Assembly (NCBI GenBank): GCA_964471535.1
Contig: CAYYHA010000007.1
Coordinates: 1-45,823, forward strand
Length of the DNA: 45,823 nucleotides
Direction: 5' to 3'
Source of the DNA: CAYYHA01 sp964471535
GTDB taxonomy: Bacteria; Myxococcota; Myxococcia; SLRQ01
How positions within the stretch are numbered: position 1 is the stretch's first letter; the number at the start of each line of letters is the position of its first letter. A program made the translations under genes and the position numbers. Below, piece by piece: positions 1-8,641 of the stretch. The notes under the pieces were generated by a model. The model ran no database searches, was not told the DNA's origin, and saw nothing but the letters and a program-made list of their open reading frames with translations.

Positions 1-196
1 TCGCCGCCCCCGTGCCGGCGCCCCCTGCCGGCGCTCCGTCCTGCTGTGCCGGGGACTTGGGACCTCCGGGCGCCCCCTGTGCCTCTGGGCCGCCACCCGG
101 GGCCGTTACCGCCGCGGCGGCGGCCCTGGGAGTGGCGGAGGTCGCTGCGCCCGCCTGGGCGCTCGGACTCGAACCCTGCTTCGCTTCCTCGGGCAT
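1..196 (-). CDS. N-terminus of an Ala/Pro/Gly-rich protein, cut by left edge
   Basis: An open minus-strand frame begins at ATG 194-196 and runs off the left edge without a stop, giving about 65 residues. The protein starts MPEEAKQGSSPSAQAG and continues as a hydrophilic Ala/Gly/Pro/Gln-rich stretch with no membrane segment. It reads like a disordered N-terminal tail or linker, so no function can be named. Third codon positions are strongly G/C-biased, as expected for a real gene here. No Shine-Dalgarno is visible, but TACATT (minus strand, 206-211) lies nine bases before the ATG, the arrangement seen at many other starts in this window. Plus-strand frames across the same stretch are also open, so the call is tentative. 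Confidence 0.4.
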   Translation of the reverse strand, partial: MPEEAKQGSSPSAQAGAATSATPRAAAAAVTAPGGGPEAQGAPGGPKSPAQQDGAPAGGAGTGAA

Positions 197-498
197 GGCG
201 GGCGGAATGTAGGACAGCCGCCCGGTGGTGTCGATTCACCCGGGTGGTGCCCGTGCACCTGGGCCTGCCTCGGCCTCGACGGCCGCATCTGAACCCCCGC
301 GAAGCCGAGGGCGCCGGGGTTGGATCCGGCTGCCGGAGGTCCGCGGGCAGCGGACCTGGGCCGCGTTCCGCGACCCTTCGCGGAAGGTGCCCGCGACCTC
401 CGAGGAGGAGGCGGCGGGCGATCTCCCTGCAACGGACCGCGCGCCGGCGGCGCCGCCACGCCTTCGGGCCAGGCCACCTCTGTGCGTAGGATAAGCAA
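197..498. other. 302-base divergent intergenic region
   Basis: No convincing gene lies here. It separates the divergent starts at 196 (minus) and 499 (plus) and holds a -10-like hexamer for each: TACATT on the minus strand (206-211) and TAGGAT on the plus strand (487-492). I see no tRNA, repeat or clear terminator. The long open frames crossing it are Arg/Pro-rich and look like high-GC artefacts. Confidence 0.5.
487..498 (+). promoter_or_regulatory. -10-like TAGGAT with 6-base spacer to GTG 499
   Basis: TAGGAT occupies 487-492 and is followed by six bases and the GTG start of the sensor kinase. No good Shine-Dalgarno precedes the start beyond the AGG inside the hexamer. The spacing fits a -10 box of a leaderless transcript. 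Confidence 0.4.
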
Positions 499-2100
499 GT
501 GGAGCCCCTCTTCGAGCCACCGGCGAGCCGGCTCGCCGCCGAACAGAAGGCCCTTGCCGCCGAGCGCGCCATCGCCTGGCTGCGCTGCGCCGTGGTGGCG
601 ATGAACACCGGGCTCTACCTGCTCATGGACGGGCCGGGGGTGCATCCCGGGCTCGCCTGGACACTCATCGCGCTCTCGGCCCTCTATGGCCTTGCAGTGG
701 TCGTCCTGCTTGGCCGTCCGCGCTACCGCGTCCTCCGTGAGAGCCACCTGACCGCCTTCGGCGACCTTGGCCTCGCCCTCGCCTGGATCTACGCCACCGG
801 CGCTGGTGCCTCCCCCTTCTATCCCGTGCTCTACGGCATTGCCGTGGCGAACGCGTTTCGCTTCGGGGCGGTGGAGTCCACCCTGCTGGCGATCGTCTCT
901 GCGGCGGCGTATCTCGCGGTCGGAAGCCTGGGGCCGGCCGCGGTCTCTCGCATCGAGTGGGCCTCGCGGCTGCTCTACATTCCCATCGTCTCCGCGCTGG
1001 CGACGCTGTGGGCGCGGGAGACCCTGGCGCAGACGAAGGCGCGGATCGAACTCGAGCGCATGGCCCGCGACCTGAGGCGCGCCGAACAGCGCCTCCGGGA
1101 ACTCTTGGATGCTGCGCCGGAGGCGGTCCTCTTGGTCGACCAGGGGGGGATCGTTCGCCAGGCCAACCAAGAGGCCAGTGCGTTGCTGGGAGCAGAAAGC
1201 GAGGCGCTTCTGGGGCGACGCGCCGCCGATCTGCTCCCCGGTATCGAGGCCCACCTGCCAGGCCCGTCCAGCTTCGACCTCGAGCTACCCCGCCCAGAGG
1301 GTGATCCGGTGCCGTTGCACCTGCGCCTGCGTCGGCTCGCCCTCGAAGACGGCAGTGCGACCATCGTTGCCGCCCACGACGAGACCCACCGCCGGATGGC
1401 CGAGGCCCTGCGCAGCCGCTTCGTAGAGCAGGTGATCACCGCATCCGAGGAGGAGCGACGGCGGCTCGCGCGGGAGTTGCACGACGAAGCGGGTCAGACG
1501 TTGGTTTCCCTCGTGGTGGGGCTCAAATCCATCGAGGCGGCCTCGTCGTTGGACGAGGCGACGTGCCGCGCGCGGCGCCTGGCTTCCCTCGCCGAGCGCA
1601 CCGCCGAGGAGATGGGGCGTATCGCCCGTGGGCTCCACCCCGTTGCGCTCGAAGCCTTCGGCCTCCGGGCCGCGCTCGAACAGCTGGCCTGGGACGTGAC
1701 ACAGATCCACGAGGTCGAGGTCGACCTCCACGTCTCCGGGCTCCCGGAAGGGCAGCGGCTTCCGCCCCGTGTCGAGACGGCGCTCTATCGATGCGTGCAG
1801 GAGGCGTTGACCAACGTGGTGAAGCACGCCCAGGCGTCGACCGTGAGCGTGGTGGTGGAGCGGCGGGAGACTTCGCTCACCGTGCTCATCGAGGACGACG
1901 GCGTGGGTTTCGACGAGGCCGCGGTCGGCAAGGCAGCCAGCCGGGGGCGGGGCGCCGGCCTGCAGGGCATCCGCGAGCGACTGGGGCTGGTGGGCGGCGA
2001 GCTGACCCTGGAGAGCGCACCGGGAGAGGGCACCACCTTGCGTCTGGCTGTGCCGCTTGCTCCCACCGACTCGCCGGATAGGATGGGAGACGAGCCGTGA
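499..2100 (+). CDS. membrane sensor histidine kinase, NarL/HisKA_3 type with PAS domain
   Basis: This 533-residue protein should autophosphorylate on His and pass the phosphate to the LuxR-type regulator encoded next. Residues about 25-175 are hydrophobic and form roughly six membrane segments. A PAS-like domain spans about 200-300. The dimerisation box contains ARELHDEAGQTL with His328, typical of HisKA_3 (NarX/DesK-like) kinases. The ATPase part has an N-box (QEALTNVVKHA, Asn439), a G1 box (EDDGVGF near 466) and a G2-like GAGLQGIRERL. There is no periplasmic sensor domain of any size, so the signal is probably sensed in or near the membrane or by the PAS domain; the ligand cannot be inferred. 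The start is GTG 499, placed by TAGGAT six bases upstream. The stop overlaps the next start by four bases (GTGA). Confidence 0.9.
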   Translation: MEPLFEPPASRLAAEQKALAAERAIAWLRCAVVAMNTGLYLLMDGPGVHPGLAWTLIALSALYGLAVVVLLGRPRYRVLRESHLTAFGDLGLALAWIYATGAGASPFYPVLYGIAVANAFRFGAVESTLLAIVSAAAYLAVGSLGPAAVSRIEWASRLLYIPIVSALATLWARETLAQTKARIELERMARDLRRAEQRLRELLDAAPEAVLLVDQGGIVRQANQEASALLGAESEALLGRRAADLLPGIEAHLPGPSSFDLELPRPEGDPVPLHLRLRRLALEDGSATIVAAHDETHRRMAEALRSRFVEQVITASEEERRRLARELHDEAGQTLVSLVVGLKSIEAASSLDEATCRARRLASLAERTAEEMGRIARGLHPVALEAFGLRAALEQLAWDVTQIHEVEVDLHVSGLPEGQRLPPRVETALYRCVQEALTNVVKHAQASTVSVVVERRETSLTVLIEDDGVGFDEAAVGKAASRGRGAGLQGIRERLGLVGGELTLESAPGEGTTLRLAVPLAPTDSPDRMGDEP

Positions 2101-2783
2101 TCCGGGTTCTCATTGCCGACGACCACGCGGTCTTGCGGGAGGGGCTCTCCGTTCTGGTGGATGCCGAGGCCGACATGGAAGTGGTCGGTGAGGCGGCCGA
2201 CGGAGCAGAGGCCGTCGAGGCCGCGCTGCGCCTGAAGCCCGATGTCGTGGTCATGGACCTGACCATGCCGCGCCGGGGCGGGGTCGACGCCATTCAGGAG
2301 ATCCGCGCCCAGGCCCCGGCGGTGAAGGTGCTCGTCCTCACCATGCATGACGACCCCAGCTACCTAAGAGCCGCGATCGCCGCGGGCGGCGGAGGGTACC
2401 TGGTCAAGAGCGCCGCCGGTGCCGAGCTGGTGGAGGCGATCCGGAGGGTCGGCGCCGGCGAGACCTATTTGAATCTGAGCGTGGAGGCGCAGCGAGCACA
2501 CGAACTGATGCGCGAGGTCAACCAAACTCGCGACAGAAGCGGGCACAAGGTGCCCGCTTCGCGTTTGAGTCGCCGGGAACGTGAGGTTCTCGACCTCGTG
2601 GCGCACGGCTACACGAACCGTGAGATCGCCGAGCGGCTTGGCGTGGGCAAGAAGTCGGTCGATACCTACCGCCTCCGCCTCTCCGAGAAGCTCGGCCTGC
2701 GCACGCGCGCCGACCTGGTCCGCTACGCGCTCGAGGTCGGGATCCTGGCCCCCGACTCGGAGTCGAGGCGCGACAAGCCTTGA
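2097..2783 (+). CDS. NarL/FixJ-family response regulator
   Basis: A 228-residue DNA-binding response regulator. The receiver domain (about 1-120) carries the acidic pair in IADDH, the phosphoacceptor Asp54 in VVMDLTMP and a conserved Lys in YLVKS. After a polar linker (about 140-160) comes a LuxR/GerE helix-turn-helix with SRREREVLDLVAHGYTNREI and KKSVDTYR, ending near 228. It starts at GTG 2097, overlapping the kinase stop by four bases, so the pair is translationally coupled and very probably cognate. Target genes cannot be told from sequence. A GGGGC-TCG-GCCCC inverted repeat begins at the base after the stop. Confidence 0.93.
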   Translation: MIRVLIADDHAVLREGLSVLVDAEADMEVVGEAADGAEAVEAALRLKPDVVVMDLTMPRRGGVDAIQEIRAQAPAVKVLVLTMHDDPSYLRAAIAAGGGGYLVKSAAGAELVEAIRRVGAGETYLNLSVEAQRAHELMREVNQTRDRSGHKVPASRLSRREREVLDLVAHGYTNREIAERLGVGKKSVDTYRLRLSEKLGLRTRADLVRYALEVGILAPDSESRRDKP

Positions 2784-2796
2784 GGGGCTCGGCCCC
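2784..2796. terminator. small hairpin after the two-component operon
   Basis: GGGGC (2784-2788) and GCCCC (2792-2796) form a perfect five-base-pair stem with a TCG loop directly after the response-regulator stop, in the 78-base convergent gap before the end of smc. No T-tract follows, so termination activity is uncertain. Confidence 0.25.
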
Positions 2797-2861
2797 GCAG
2801 GGCACCGACGCCGCGCGGAAAAGAGACGGCACCCACGGGGTGGCGAAGGCGCGAGGCGGCC

Positions 2862-5800
2862 CTACGCGACCGCAGCTTCCTCGGAGGGGGCGCGCTCCGC
2901 GTCCGCTTCTTCGCCCGAGAGGCGGACGCTGACCAGTTTCGAGCATCCGGGCTCCTCCATGGTGACCCCGTACATGGTGTCGGCGATCTCCATGGTGAGC
3001 TTGTTGTGCGTGATGAGGATGAACTGACTGGTCAGGCTCATCTCCTGCACGATCTGGTTGTAGCGGACCACGTTGTTGTCATCGAGGGGCGCGTCGACCT
3101 CGTCCAGCAAACAGAAGGGCGTCGGCTTGACGAGGAAGATGGCGAAGAGCAGGCTCACCGCCGTCAGTGCCTTTTCGCCGCCCGAGAGGAGGTTCACGCT
3201 CTGCAGCTTCTTGCCCGGGGGTTGGGCGAAGATCTCGACTCCGCTTTCGAGCGGGTTCGAGGGGTCGGTGAGCGCGAGCCCCGCCTTCCCTCCGTTGAAG
3301 AGGCGGGGGAAGATCTTCTGGAAGCGTTCGTTGACCGCTTCGAAGGCCTCGACGAAGCGCTTCTGGCTGGTCCGGTTGATCTTCACGATCGCTCTCTCGA
3401 GTCGGTCGAGAGAAGCCTCCAGATCCGCTTTCTGCTCGGAGAGGAAGCGGTAGCGTTCGGAGAGCGCTTCGAACTCGCTGATCGCGGTGAGGTTCACCTC
3501 GCCCATGCGCTCCACCTTCGCGCGGAGGGCCGCGAGCCGATCCAGATCGGCCTCGGTGGGGGGGGCGGCGAGGTGCCAGCGGTACACCTCGTCCTCGAGG
3601 CGTGCTGCATACCGCTCCTCCACCGCCTCGGCGAGGTGGCGTGCTTCGAGGGCGAGCTCGCGGTCTTCCATGGCGAGTCCGTGGGCCTCCGAGCGGCAAG
3701 CCTCGTGCGCCTCCCGCAGCGCAGCCAACGCCGCCTCGTCCTCCTTCACCGCGGCCAGCGCGGCATTCAAGGTCTCCCGCCCTCGGGCGAGATCGGTGCG
3801 CAGGCGTGCCGCCTCCGCCTTCAGCCGCTCCGCTGCCTGCAGATCCTCTTCGACCTGTGCGTCGAGGCGCTCGAAGCTCGTACCGCTGCCCTCTACGACG
3901 CCGGCGAGGTAGCGCAGGCGGGTCTCGATTTCCCCTTCGGTCTGGCCCAGCTTGTCCAGTTCCCGAGCCAAAGCCTCGCGGCGCTCCAGGTCGCCCGCCG
4001 CCTTCACGCGCAGGTGGGTCACCGCATCCTGCACCGCCTCGGCCGATGCCTTTGCTTCCGCCAGGGTCTCCGCCAAGGCCTCGAGGCGTGCCTGCCGCGT
4101 CGCCTGCTCGCGTTCCGCCGCCTCCATCGCCGCCTGCGTCCGCGCGATCTCCGCCTCCAGCTCACGATGGAGGCGCTCGAGCTGCTCCATCTCGAGCTGG
4201 CACTGGGCGCGCTCGTCCTCGAGGCGCCGGATCTCGTCCTCGAGGCGGTGGGCCTCCTTCTCTTGGCTCACCAGGTTGATCTGCTCGGAGTGTGCGTCGC
4301 GCGAGAGGGTCTTCAGCCCCGCCTGCAGCTTGCGCACCCGAGCGGCCAGCCGCTCCCGCGTTGCCTCGAGCGTCTCGGCCTTACGTGCGAGGACCAGCAC
4401 TTCGGCAGAGAGCTCTTGAATCTCCCGGCGCCGCTCGAGGAGGCCGGTGCCCGCATCCTTCAGCCGCCCGCCGGTCAGGGCGCCCGAGGCCTCTACGACG
4501 GTGCCGTCGAGCGCGACGAAGGTGAGGCCCGAGGTCGCCGCGTGGAGGCGAGACGCGGCGGCCCGGTCCCGTACCAGCACCACGTTTCCGAGGAGGTGGC
4601 GGGCCACCGCCTCGTAGCGGGGCGCCTCGACCTCCACGAAGGCGAGGGCTGGACCGAGCACGTCGGCGTCGTCCGGGACGGCCTCGAGGGCGCGCGCCGC
4701 TTCGCCACGGAGTCCCTCGAGGGGAAGGAAGGTGCAGCGCCCGGCCTCGCTCGCCTCGAGGGACTCGGCCAGGCGCAGCGCCGTCGACGCATCCTGCACC
4801 AACACCGCCTGCAGGCGGAGGCCGAGCGCCGCTTCCAGGGCTCGCTCCGCCTCGGGCGCGGCCCGCAGGACCTCCGCCACCAGCCCAAGGATGGCATCGG
4901 GGTCGAGGTCTCGGGGTAGGGCGTGCGCCGGCTCGGTGGGGCTCGGCTCCTGCCCCGCCGCCTCGGCCGTGTCCCCTGTTCCGCCCTCGGCCCCGGTCTG
5001 TGGCGCCGCAGCCGGCCCGCCGTGGGCCGCCCGCAGCGCTTCGCGTCCGAGCATCACCGCCCGCACGCCTGCCTCGTAGCCCTCGTAGCGGCGCTGGATC
5101 TCCTCGGGCGAGGCGAGGCGGCTTCGGCGCTCGGCGAGCCTCGCCCTCGCCGTCTCGAGACCGGCGCTCGTTTCCTCGAGCTCGGCCGTGGTGCGCGCGA
5201 GCGTTTCCTCCTGGACCCGGCGCTCCTCCTCGAGGCGCAGGTGAAGCTGGCGCGTCTCGGTGAGCTTCGTCTCGAGGCGTCGCCGTTCGGAGGCGAGCTG
5301 GTCGAGGCGGGTGGTGAGGGCCTCGGCCTCCGTGGCGAGCGCCTCGCGCCGCGACCGGGCCTCGGCCAGCCGGCGTTCGAGGGCGGCGAGGTGGCTCCTG
5401 CCCTCGGTGAGCACGCGGACCGCATTCATCGCCCCGGCGCGCTCCGCCTCCATCTCTTCGTCGAGTCGCTGGATCTCCTGCAGGGCCGCCTCCTGCGCCT
5501 CGGTCTGCTCGCGAAGGGCCACCCGATCCGCTTCGATGAGCTCCGCGATCTCGACCTGCGCGGCCTCGAGGCGCGCGCGCTCCTCGGCGAGGCTCCGCCG
5601 CCGCGCCTCGAGCGCGGCCATCTCTTCTTGCGCCTCCTTGGCCCGCGCGTCGAGGCTCTCGCGCTCACGCATCATCCCCCGTGCGCGCTCCTCGCAGACC
5701 TTCGCCTCACCTTCGAGGGCCGCGGCGCGCTCCTGCAGGCCGGCGAGGCGGGCTTCCTCCGCAGAGAGCCGGTCGCGACGCTGGGCGATGCTTTGCTGCA

Positions 5801-6605
5801 GCGCCTCGGTGCGCCCCTCGAGATCCGCCTCCTGCGCCCGAAGTGCCGCGAGCCGGCGGTCGAGGGCTCGGCGCGTGGCTGCGATCTCTAGGAAGCGGTG
5901 CGCGGCGATGTGCACCTCGATCTCTTTCAGCTCCTGCTTCAGCGCCTTGTAGCGCTCGGCCTTGCGCGCCTGCCGCTCGAGGCTGTCGAGCCGCTTCTTC
6001 AGCTCGGTGACGAGATCGCCCACCCGCAAGAGGTTCGTGCGGGTGTGCTCCATCTTGCGTTCGGCCTTACGCTTCTTCGCCTTGAAGCGGGTGATCCCCG
6101 CTGCCTCCTCGATGAGCGTGCGCCGGTCCTCGGGCTTGGCCGAGACGATGACGCCGATGCGACCCTGCTCGATGATCGAATAGGCCTTCGTGCCGACCCC
6201 CGTCCCGAGGAAGAGCTCGGTGATGTCCATCAGGCGGCAGGGCGTCCGATTGATGAGGTACTCGCTCTCGCCGGTACGGAAGAGCTTCCGGGTGACCGCG
6301 ATCTCACGAAAGCTCCGGTAGCGCGCGGGGACCTCGTCGGGGTGGTCGTTGACGAAGGTGAGGGTCACCTCCGCCATCCCCGCCGGTGGGCGCGAGGCGG
6401 AGCCGTTGAAGATCACGTCCTGCATCGATCCGCCACGCAGGTGCTTCGCGCTCTGCTCGCCGAGCACCCACCGGATCGCATCGACGATGTTCGACTTCCC
6501 GCAGCCGTTGGGGCCGACGATGCCGGTGATGCCGTCGTCGAAGAGGACCACCGTCTTGTCCATGAAGGACTTGAAGCCCACGATGTCGAGTCGCTTCAGC
6601 CGCAT
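2862..6605 (-). CDS. smc: chromosome segregation protein SMC
   Basis: A 1247-residue structural maintenance of chromosomes ATPase, the core of bacterial condensin. The N-terminal head has Walker A GPNGCGKSN, beginning about 30 residues from the start; two long Glu/Arg/Ala-rich coiled-coil arms flank a hinge at about 490-690. The C-terminal head has the signature LLSGGEKALTA and Walker B FCLLDEVDAPLDD, followed by the D-loop region and FILITHNK. I start at ATG 6605 (MRLKRLDIVGFKSF), the canonical SMC N-terminus; the frame stays open 108 codons further upstream but that part is Pro/Arg-rich and unlike SMC. The hinge contains an Ala/Gly/Pro-rich insertion of about 35 residues (around 528-563). 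ScpA and ScpB are not in the window. Confidence 0.97.
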   Translation of the reverse strand: MRLKRLDIVGFKSFMDKTVVLFDDGITGIVGPNGCGKSNIVDAIRWVLGEQSAKHLRGGSMQDVIFNGSASRPPAGMAEVTLTFVNDHPDEVPARYRSFREIAVTRKLFRTGESEYLINRTPCRLMDITELFLGTGVGTKAYSIIEQGRIGVIVSAKPEDRRTLIEEAAGITRFKAKKRKAERKMEHTRTNLLRVGDLVTELKKRLDSLERQARKAERYKALKQELKEIEVHIAAHRFLEIAATRRALDRRLAALRAQEADLEGRTEALQQSIAQRRDRLSAEEARLAGLQERAAALEGEAKVCEERARGMMRERESLDARAKEAQEEMAALEARRRSLAEERARLEAAQVEIAELIEADRVALREQTEAQEAALQEIQRLDEEMEAERAGAMNAVRVLTEGRSHLAALERRLAEARSRREALATEAEALTTRLDQLASERRRLETKLTETRQLHLRLEEERRVQEETLARTTAELEETSAGLETARARLAERRSRLASPEEIQRRYEGYEAGVRAVMLGREALRAAHGGPAAAPQTGAEGGTGDTAEAAGQEPSPTEPAHALPRDLDPDAILGLVAEVLRAAPEAERALEAALGLRLQAVLVQDASTALRLAESLEASEAGRCTFLPLEGLRGEAARALEAVPDDADVLGPALAFVEVEAPRYEAVARHLLGNVVLVRDRAAASRLHAATSGLTFVALDGTVVEASGALTGGRLKDAGTGLLERRREIQELSAEVLVLARKAETLEATRERLAARVRKLQAGLKTLSRDAHSEQINLVSQEKEAHRLEDEIRRLEDERAQCQLEMEQLERLHRELEAEIARTQAAMEAAEREQATRQARLEALAETLAEAKASAEAVQDAVTHLRVKAAGDLERREALARELDKLGQTEGEIETRLRYLAGVVEGSGTSFERLDAQVEEDLQAAERLKAEAARLRTDLARGRETLNAALAAVKEDEAALAALREAHEACRSEAHGLAMEDRELALEARHLAEAVEERYAARLEDEVYRWHLAAPPTEADLDRLAALRAKVERMGEVNLTAISEFEALSERYRFLSEQKADLEASLDRLERAIVKINRTSQKRFVEAFEAVNERFQKIFPRLFNGGKAGLALTDPSNPLESGVEIFAQPPGKKLQSVNLLSGGEKALTAVSLLFAIFLVKPTPFCLLDEVDAPLDDNNVVRYNQIVQEMSLTSQFILITHNKLTMEIADTMYGVTMEEPGCSKLVSVRLSGEEADAERAPSEEAAVA

Positions 6606-7114
6606 GCCTACCCGCCGGATCTCCGCTTGCTCGTTGGTGTGCGTCGTCGTGCGAACACCCAGGGGTCCCTGGCGCCATCGCTCGCTGGGGCGGCCCGCGG
6701 CACCGGGGCCCGCGGCCCGGTGCGGCCCCCGCCTAGACTGCCGAGGCGCCTGGCCGAGACCACTCGTCCCTCGGGCGGGCAGGGAAGTTGCCACGGTCGG
6801 TCCGTGCGGCGGCTGCTGCACGCCCGTCGGATGCCGCATCTCTGGCGCCGGCCCTCTGTACGCCTCGGCGGGAGGCCGCGGTGGCCGTGGTCCCGCTGGG
6901 TGCTCTCTCTTTTTTCGATGTCCTGCCAACCGCGAGTCCCCAAAGCAGCATCACACCAGCGGAGGCTGGCGTGCCAACGAAGCGCGTGCGAGAGGTGAGA
7001 GATGCGAGGGGAGGGTAGCAGAGCGAGCGTGATCGCGTGAGAAGGATTTGGGGTCTCGCGGTGTGGTGGGCGCACCCTAGGGGACTCCGGGGGTCCGATC
7101 AAGGACAAAGTGAC
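6606..7114. other. 509-base intergenic region between smc and the MATE gene
   Basis: No convincing protein gene lies here; the open frames are Arg/Pro-rich and disagree with family starts on both sides. The stretch holds a plus-strand TAGACT (6734-6739), several GC-rich inverted repeats and a T-rich run (6908-6913). The repeats include GCCGAGGCG (6740-6748) matching CGCCTCGGC (6861-6869), and CACGG/CCGTG (6792-6806). Together these could mark a structured RNA, described under findings. The start of the MATE gene has its own Shine-Dalgarno at 7101-7105. Confidence 0.4.
6746..6913 (+). ncRNA. possible structured small RNA (speculative)
   Basis: A plus-strand -10-like TAGACT at 6734-6739 is followed by GC-rich self-complementary sequence and ends in a T-run at 6908-6913. 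A nine-base perfect long-range pair joins 6740-6748 to 6861-6869, and local stems exist at 6767-6785 and 6792-6806. In DNA this GC-rich a nine-base match over 500 bases can arise by chance. No known RNA family signature is recognised, and the predicted start falls inside the long-range stem. Confidence 0.15.
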
Positions 7115-8491
7115 ATGACCCTACGTGACGATACCATCTCTGACCCCGCACCCGCCCATTCGGTGGGCCAGGAGGTGAGAATTACGGCCAGAATCGGCGC
7201 ACCGGTGGTCGTCACCCAGATGGGCATGATGGCCATGAACCTCGTCGATACCGCGATGGTCGGGCCGCTCGGCGCCGAGCCCCTGGCCGGGGTGAGCGTG
7301 GCCGGGTCGGTCTGGTTCCTCTTCACCTCGGTGCTTCTCGGGACCGTGATGGCCCTCGACCCGATGATGGCGCAGGCGTTCGGGGCGGGTCGAAAACGGC
7401 GCATGGGCCGCCTCCTGTGGCAGGGTACCTACCTGGCGGCGCTCCTCGGCCTGCCCCACACGGCGCTCTTCCTGCGCTCGGCCTGGCTGTGGCGCCTGCT
7501 CGGGCAGAGCCCCGGCGTGGTGGCGCACGCCGACGCCTACGCCGCGTGGCTGGCCCCCTCCATCGTGCCCTTTCTGGCGTTCGCAGCGGGTCGGAGCTTC
7601 CTCAACGGGCTCGGACGGACGCGCCCGGCGATGTGGATCGCCTTGGGTGCGAACCTGCTCAACCTCCTCGCCGACCAGCTGTTCATCTACGGCGCCTTCG
7701 GCCTGCCCGGCCTGGGGGTCGCCGGCGCTGGCCTGGCCACGACCGTCGTGCGCCTCGCCATGTGGGCAGCGCTCCTCTGGGTGATCCTCCAGCCGCGCTA
7801 CCGGCCCTTCGAGGTCCGACCCGGCCCCATCGAGTGGCCAAGTTGCGGGCGCATCGTCCGCTTCGGTCTGCCCATCGGCCTGCAGATGGCGGCCGAGGTG
7901 GGGGCCTTCTCCGGCGCCGCGGTGCTGGCTGGCTGGATCGGTCCCCAGGCCCAGGCCGCCCACCAGATCGCCCTCTCCTTGGCCTCGTTCACCTTCATGA
8001 TGCCGCTTGGCCTCTCGATGGCGGCGAGCGTTCGCGTCGGCCAGGAGGTGGGCGCACGGCGCCTCGATGCCGCCGCCCGGGCAGGCTGGGTGGCGCTCGG
8101 CCTGGGGGCGGCCATCATGGGCGGCAGCGCCCTCGTCTTCGTGCTCGCTCCCGAGGCCCTGGTCGCCCTCTTTCGGCCCGAGCCAGGGGTGGGGGCGCTG
8201 GCGATCCGGCTGGTGCGCATCGCCGCGGTCTTCCAGATCGCCGACGGGTTGCAGATCGTCGCCCAGGGGTGCCTGCGCGGCGGCGGGGACACGCGTACGC
8301 CGCTGCTCGCGAACCTCGTCTCCCACTGGCTCCTGGGCCTCCCGCTCGCCTACCTCCTTGCCTTCCCCGCCGGGTACGGCGTGGTGGGCATCTGGTATGC
8401 GTTCTGCGGCGGGCTCTCGGCCGCGGCGCTGCTCCTAGTGGGCCTCTTCGCCTTCGGCCCCTGGCGGGCCCGTGCGCCGCTTGTCGCCTGA
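7115..8491 (+). CDS. MATE-family efflux transporter
   Basis: A 458-residue multidrug and toxic compound extrusion transporter, expected to export organic cations or other small molecules in exchange for Na+ or H+. The protein is almost entirely hydrophobic with about twelve membrane segments in two homologous halves. The N-half contains GAPVVVTQMGMMAMNLVDTAMVG, abbreviated here to its core GAPVVVTQMG and NLVDTAMVG. The second half opens at GLPIGLQMAAEVGAFSGAAV and repeats the same pattern, as in NorM-type MATEs. The start is ATG 7115, preceded by AAGGA (7101-7105); an upstream in-frame start at 7037 would add 26 unrelated residues. It stands alone, with smc divergent and an exonuclease gene 150 bases downstream. 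The substrate is unknown. Confidence 0.92.
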   Translation: MTLRDDTISDPAPAHSVGQEVRITARIGAPVVVTQMGMMAMNLVDTAMVGPLGAEPLAGVSVAGSVWFLFTSVLLGTVMALDPMMAQAFGAGRKRRMGRLLWQGTYLAALLGLPHTALFLRSAWLWRLLGQSPGVVAHADAYAAWLAPSIVPFLAFAAGRSFLNGLGRTRPAMWIALGANLLNLLADQLFIYGAFGLPGLGVAGAGLATTVVRLAMWAALLWVILQPRYRPFEVRPGPIEWPSCGRIVRFGLPIGLQMAAEVGAFSGAAVLAGWIGPQAQAAHQIALSLASFTFMMPLGLSMAASVRVGQEVGARRLDAAARAGWVALGLGAAIMGGSALVFVLAPEALVALFRPEPGVGALAIRLVRIAAVFQIADGLQIVAQGCLRGGGDTRTPLLANLVSHWLLGLPLAYLLAFPAGYGVVGIWYAFCGGLSAAALLLVGLFAFGPWRARAPLVA

Positions 8492-8641
8492 GCGTACCTG
8501 CCCCGGCCTTCGCCGGGTGGGGCCGTGGCAACCGGCTGCTTCACCCCGAGGAGGCGGGCGAGCCGAGGCACGGCGCCGCCGGTCTCCCGCGGCTCGGGCC
8601 GCCTTGACGCCGGTGAGGGGCGGCGACTACCACCGCACCCT

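Noticed and set aside
12..494. Several plus-strand open frames at the left edge
   Set aside because: They are Arg/Pro/Ala-rich, overlap one another in different frames and resemble no protein; the minus-strand frame from 196 has better codon bias and a -10-like box.
6908..6913. T-run as a standard Rho-independent terminator
   Set aside because: No strong GC stem directly precedes it; the nearest hairpin ends about 14 bases earlier and no known plus-strand gene ends here.
6606..6929. In-frame N-terminal extension of smc by 108 codons
   Set aside because: The added sequence is Pro/Arg/Gly-rich and unlike any SMC; the family begins at MRLKRLDIVGF, position 6605.
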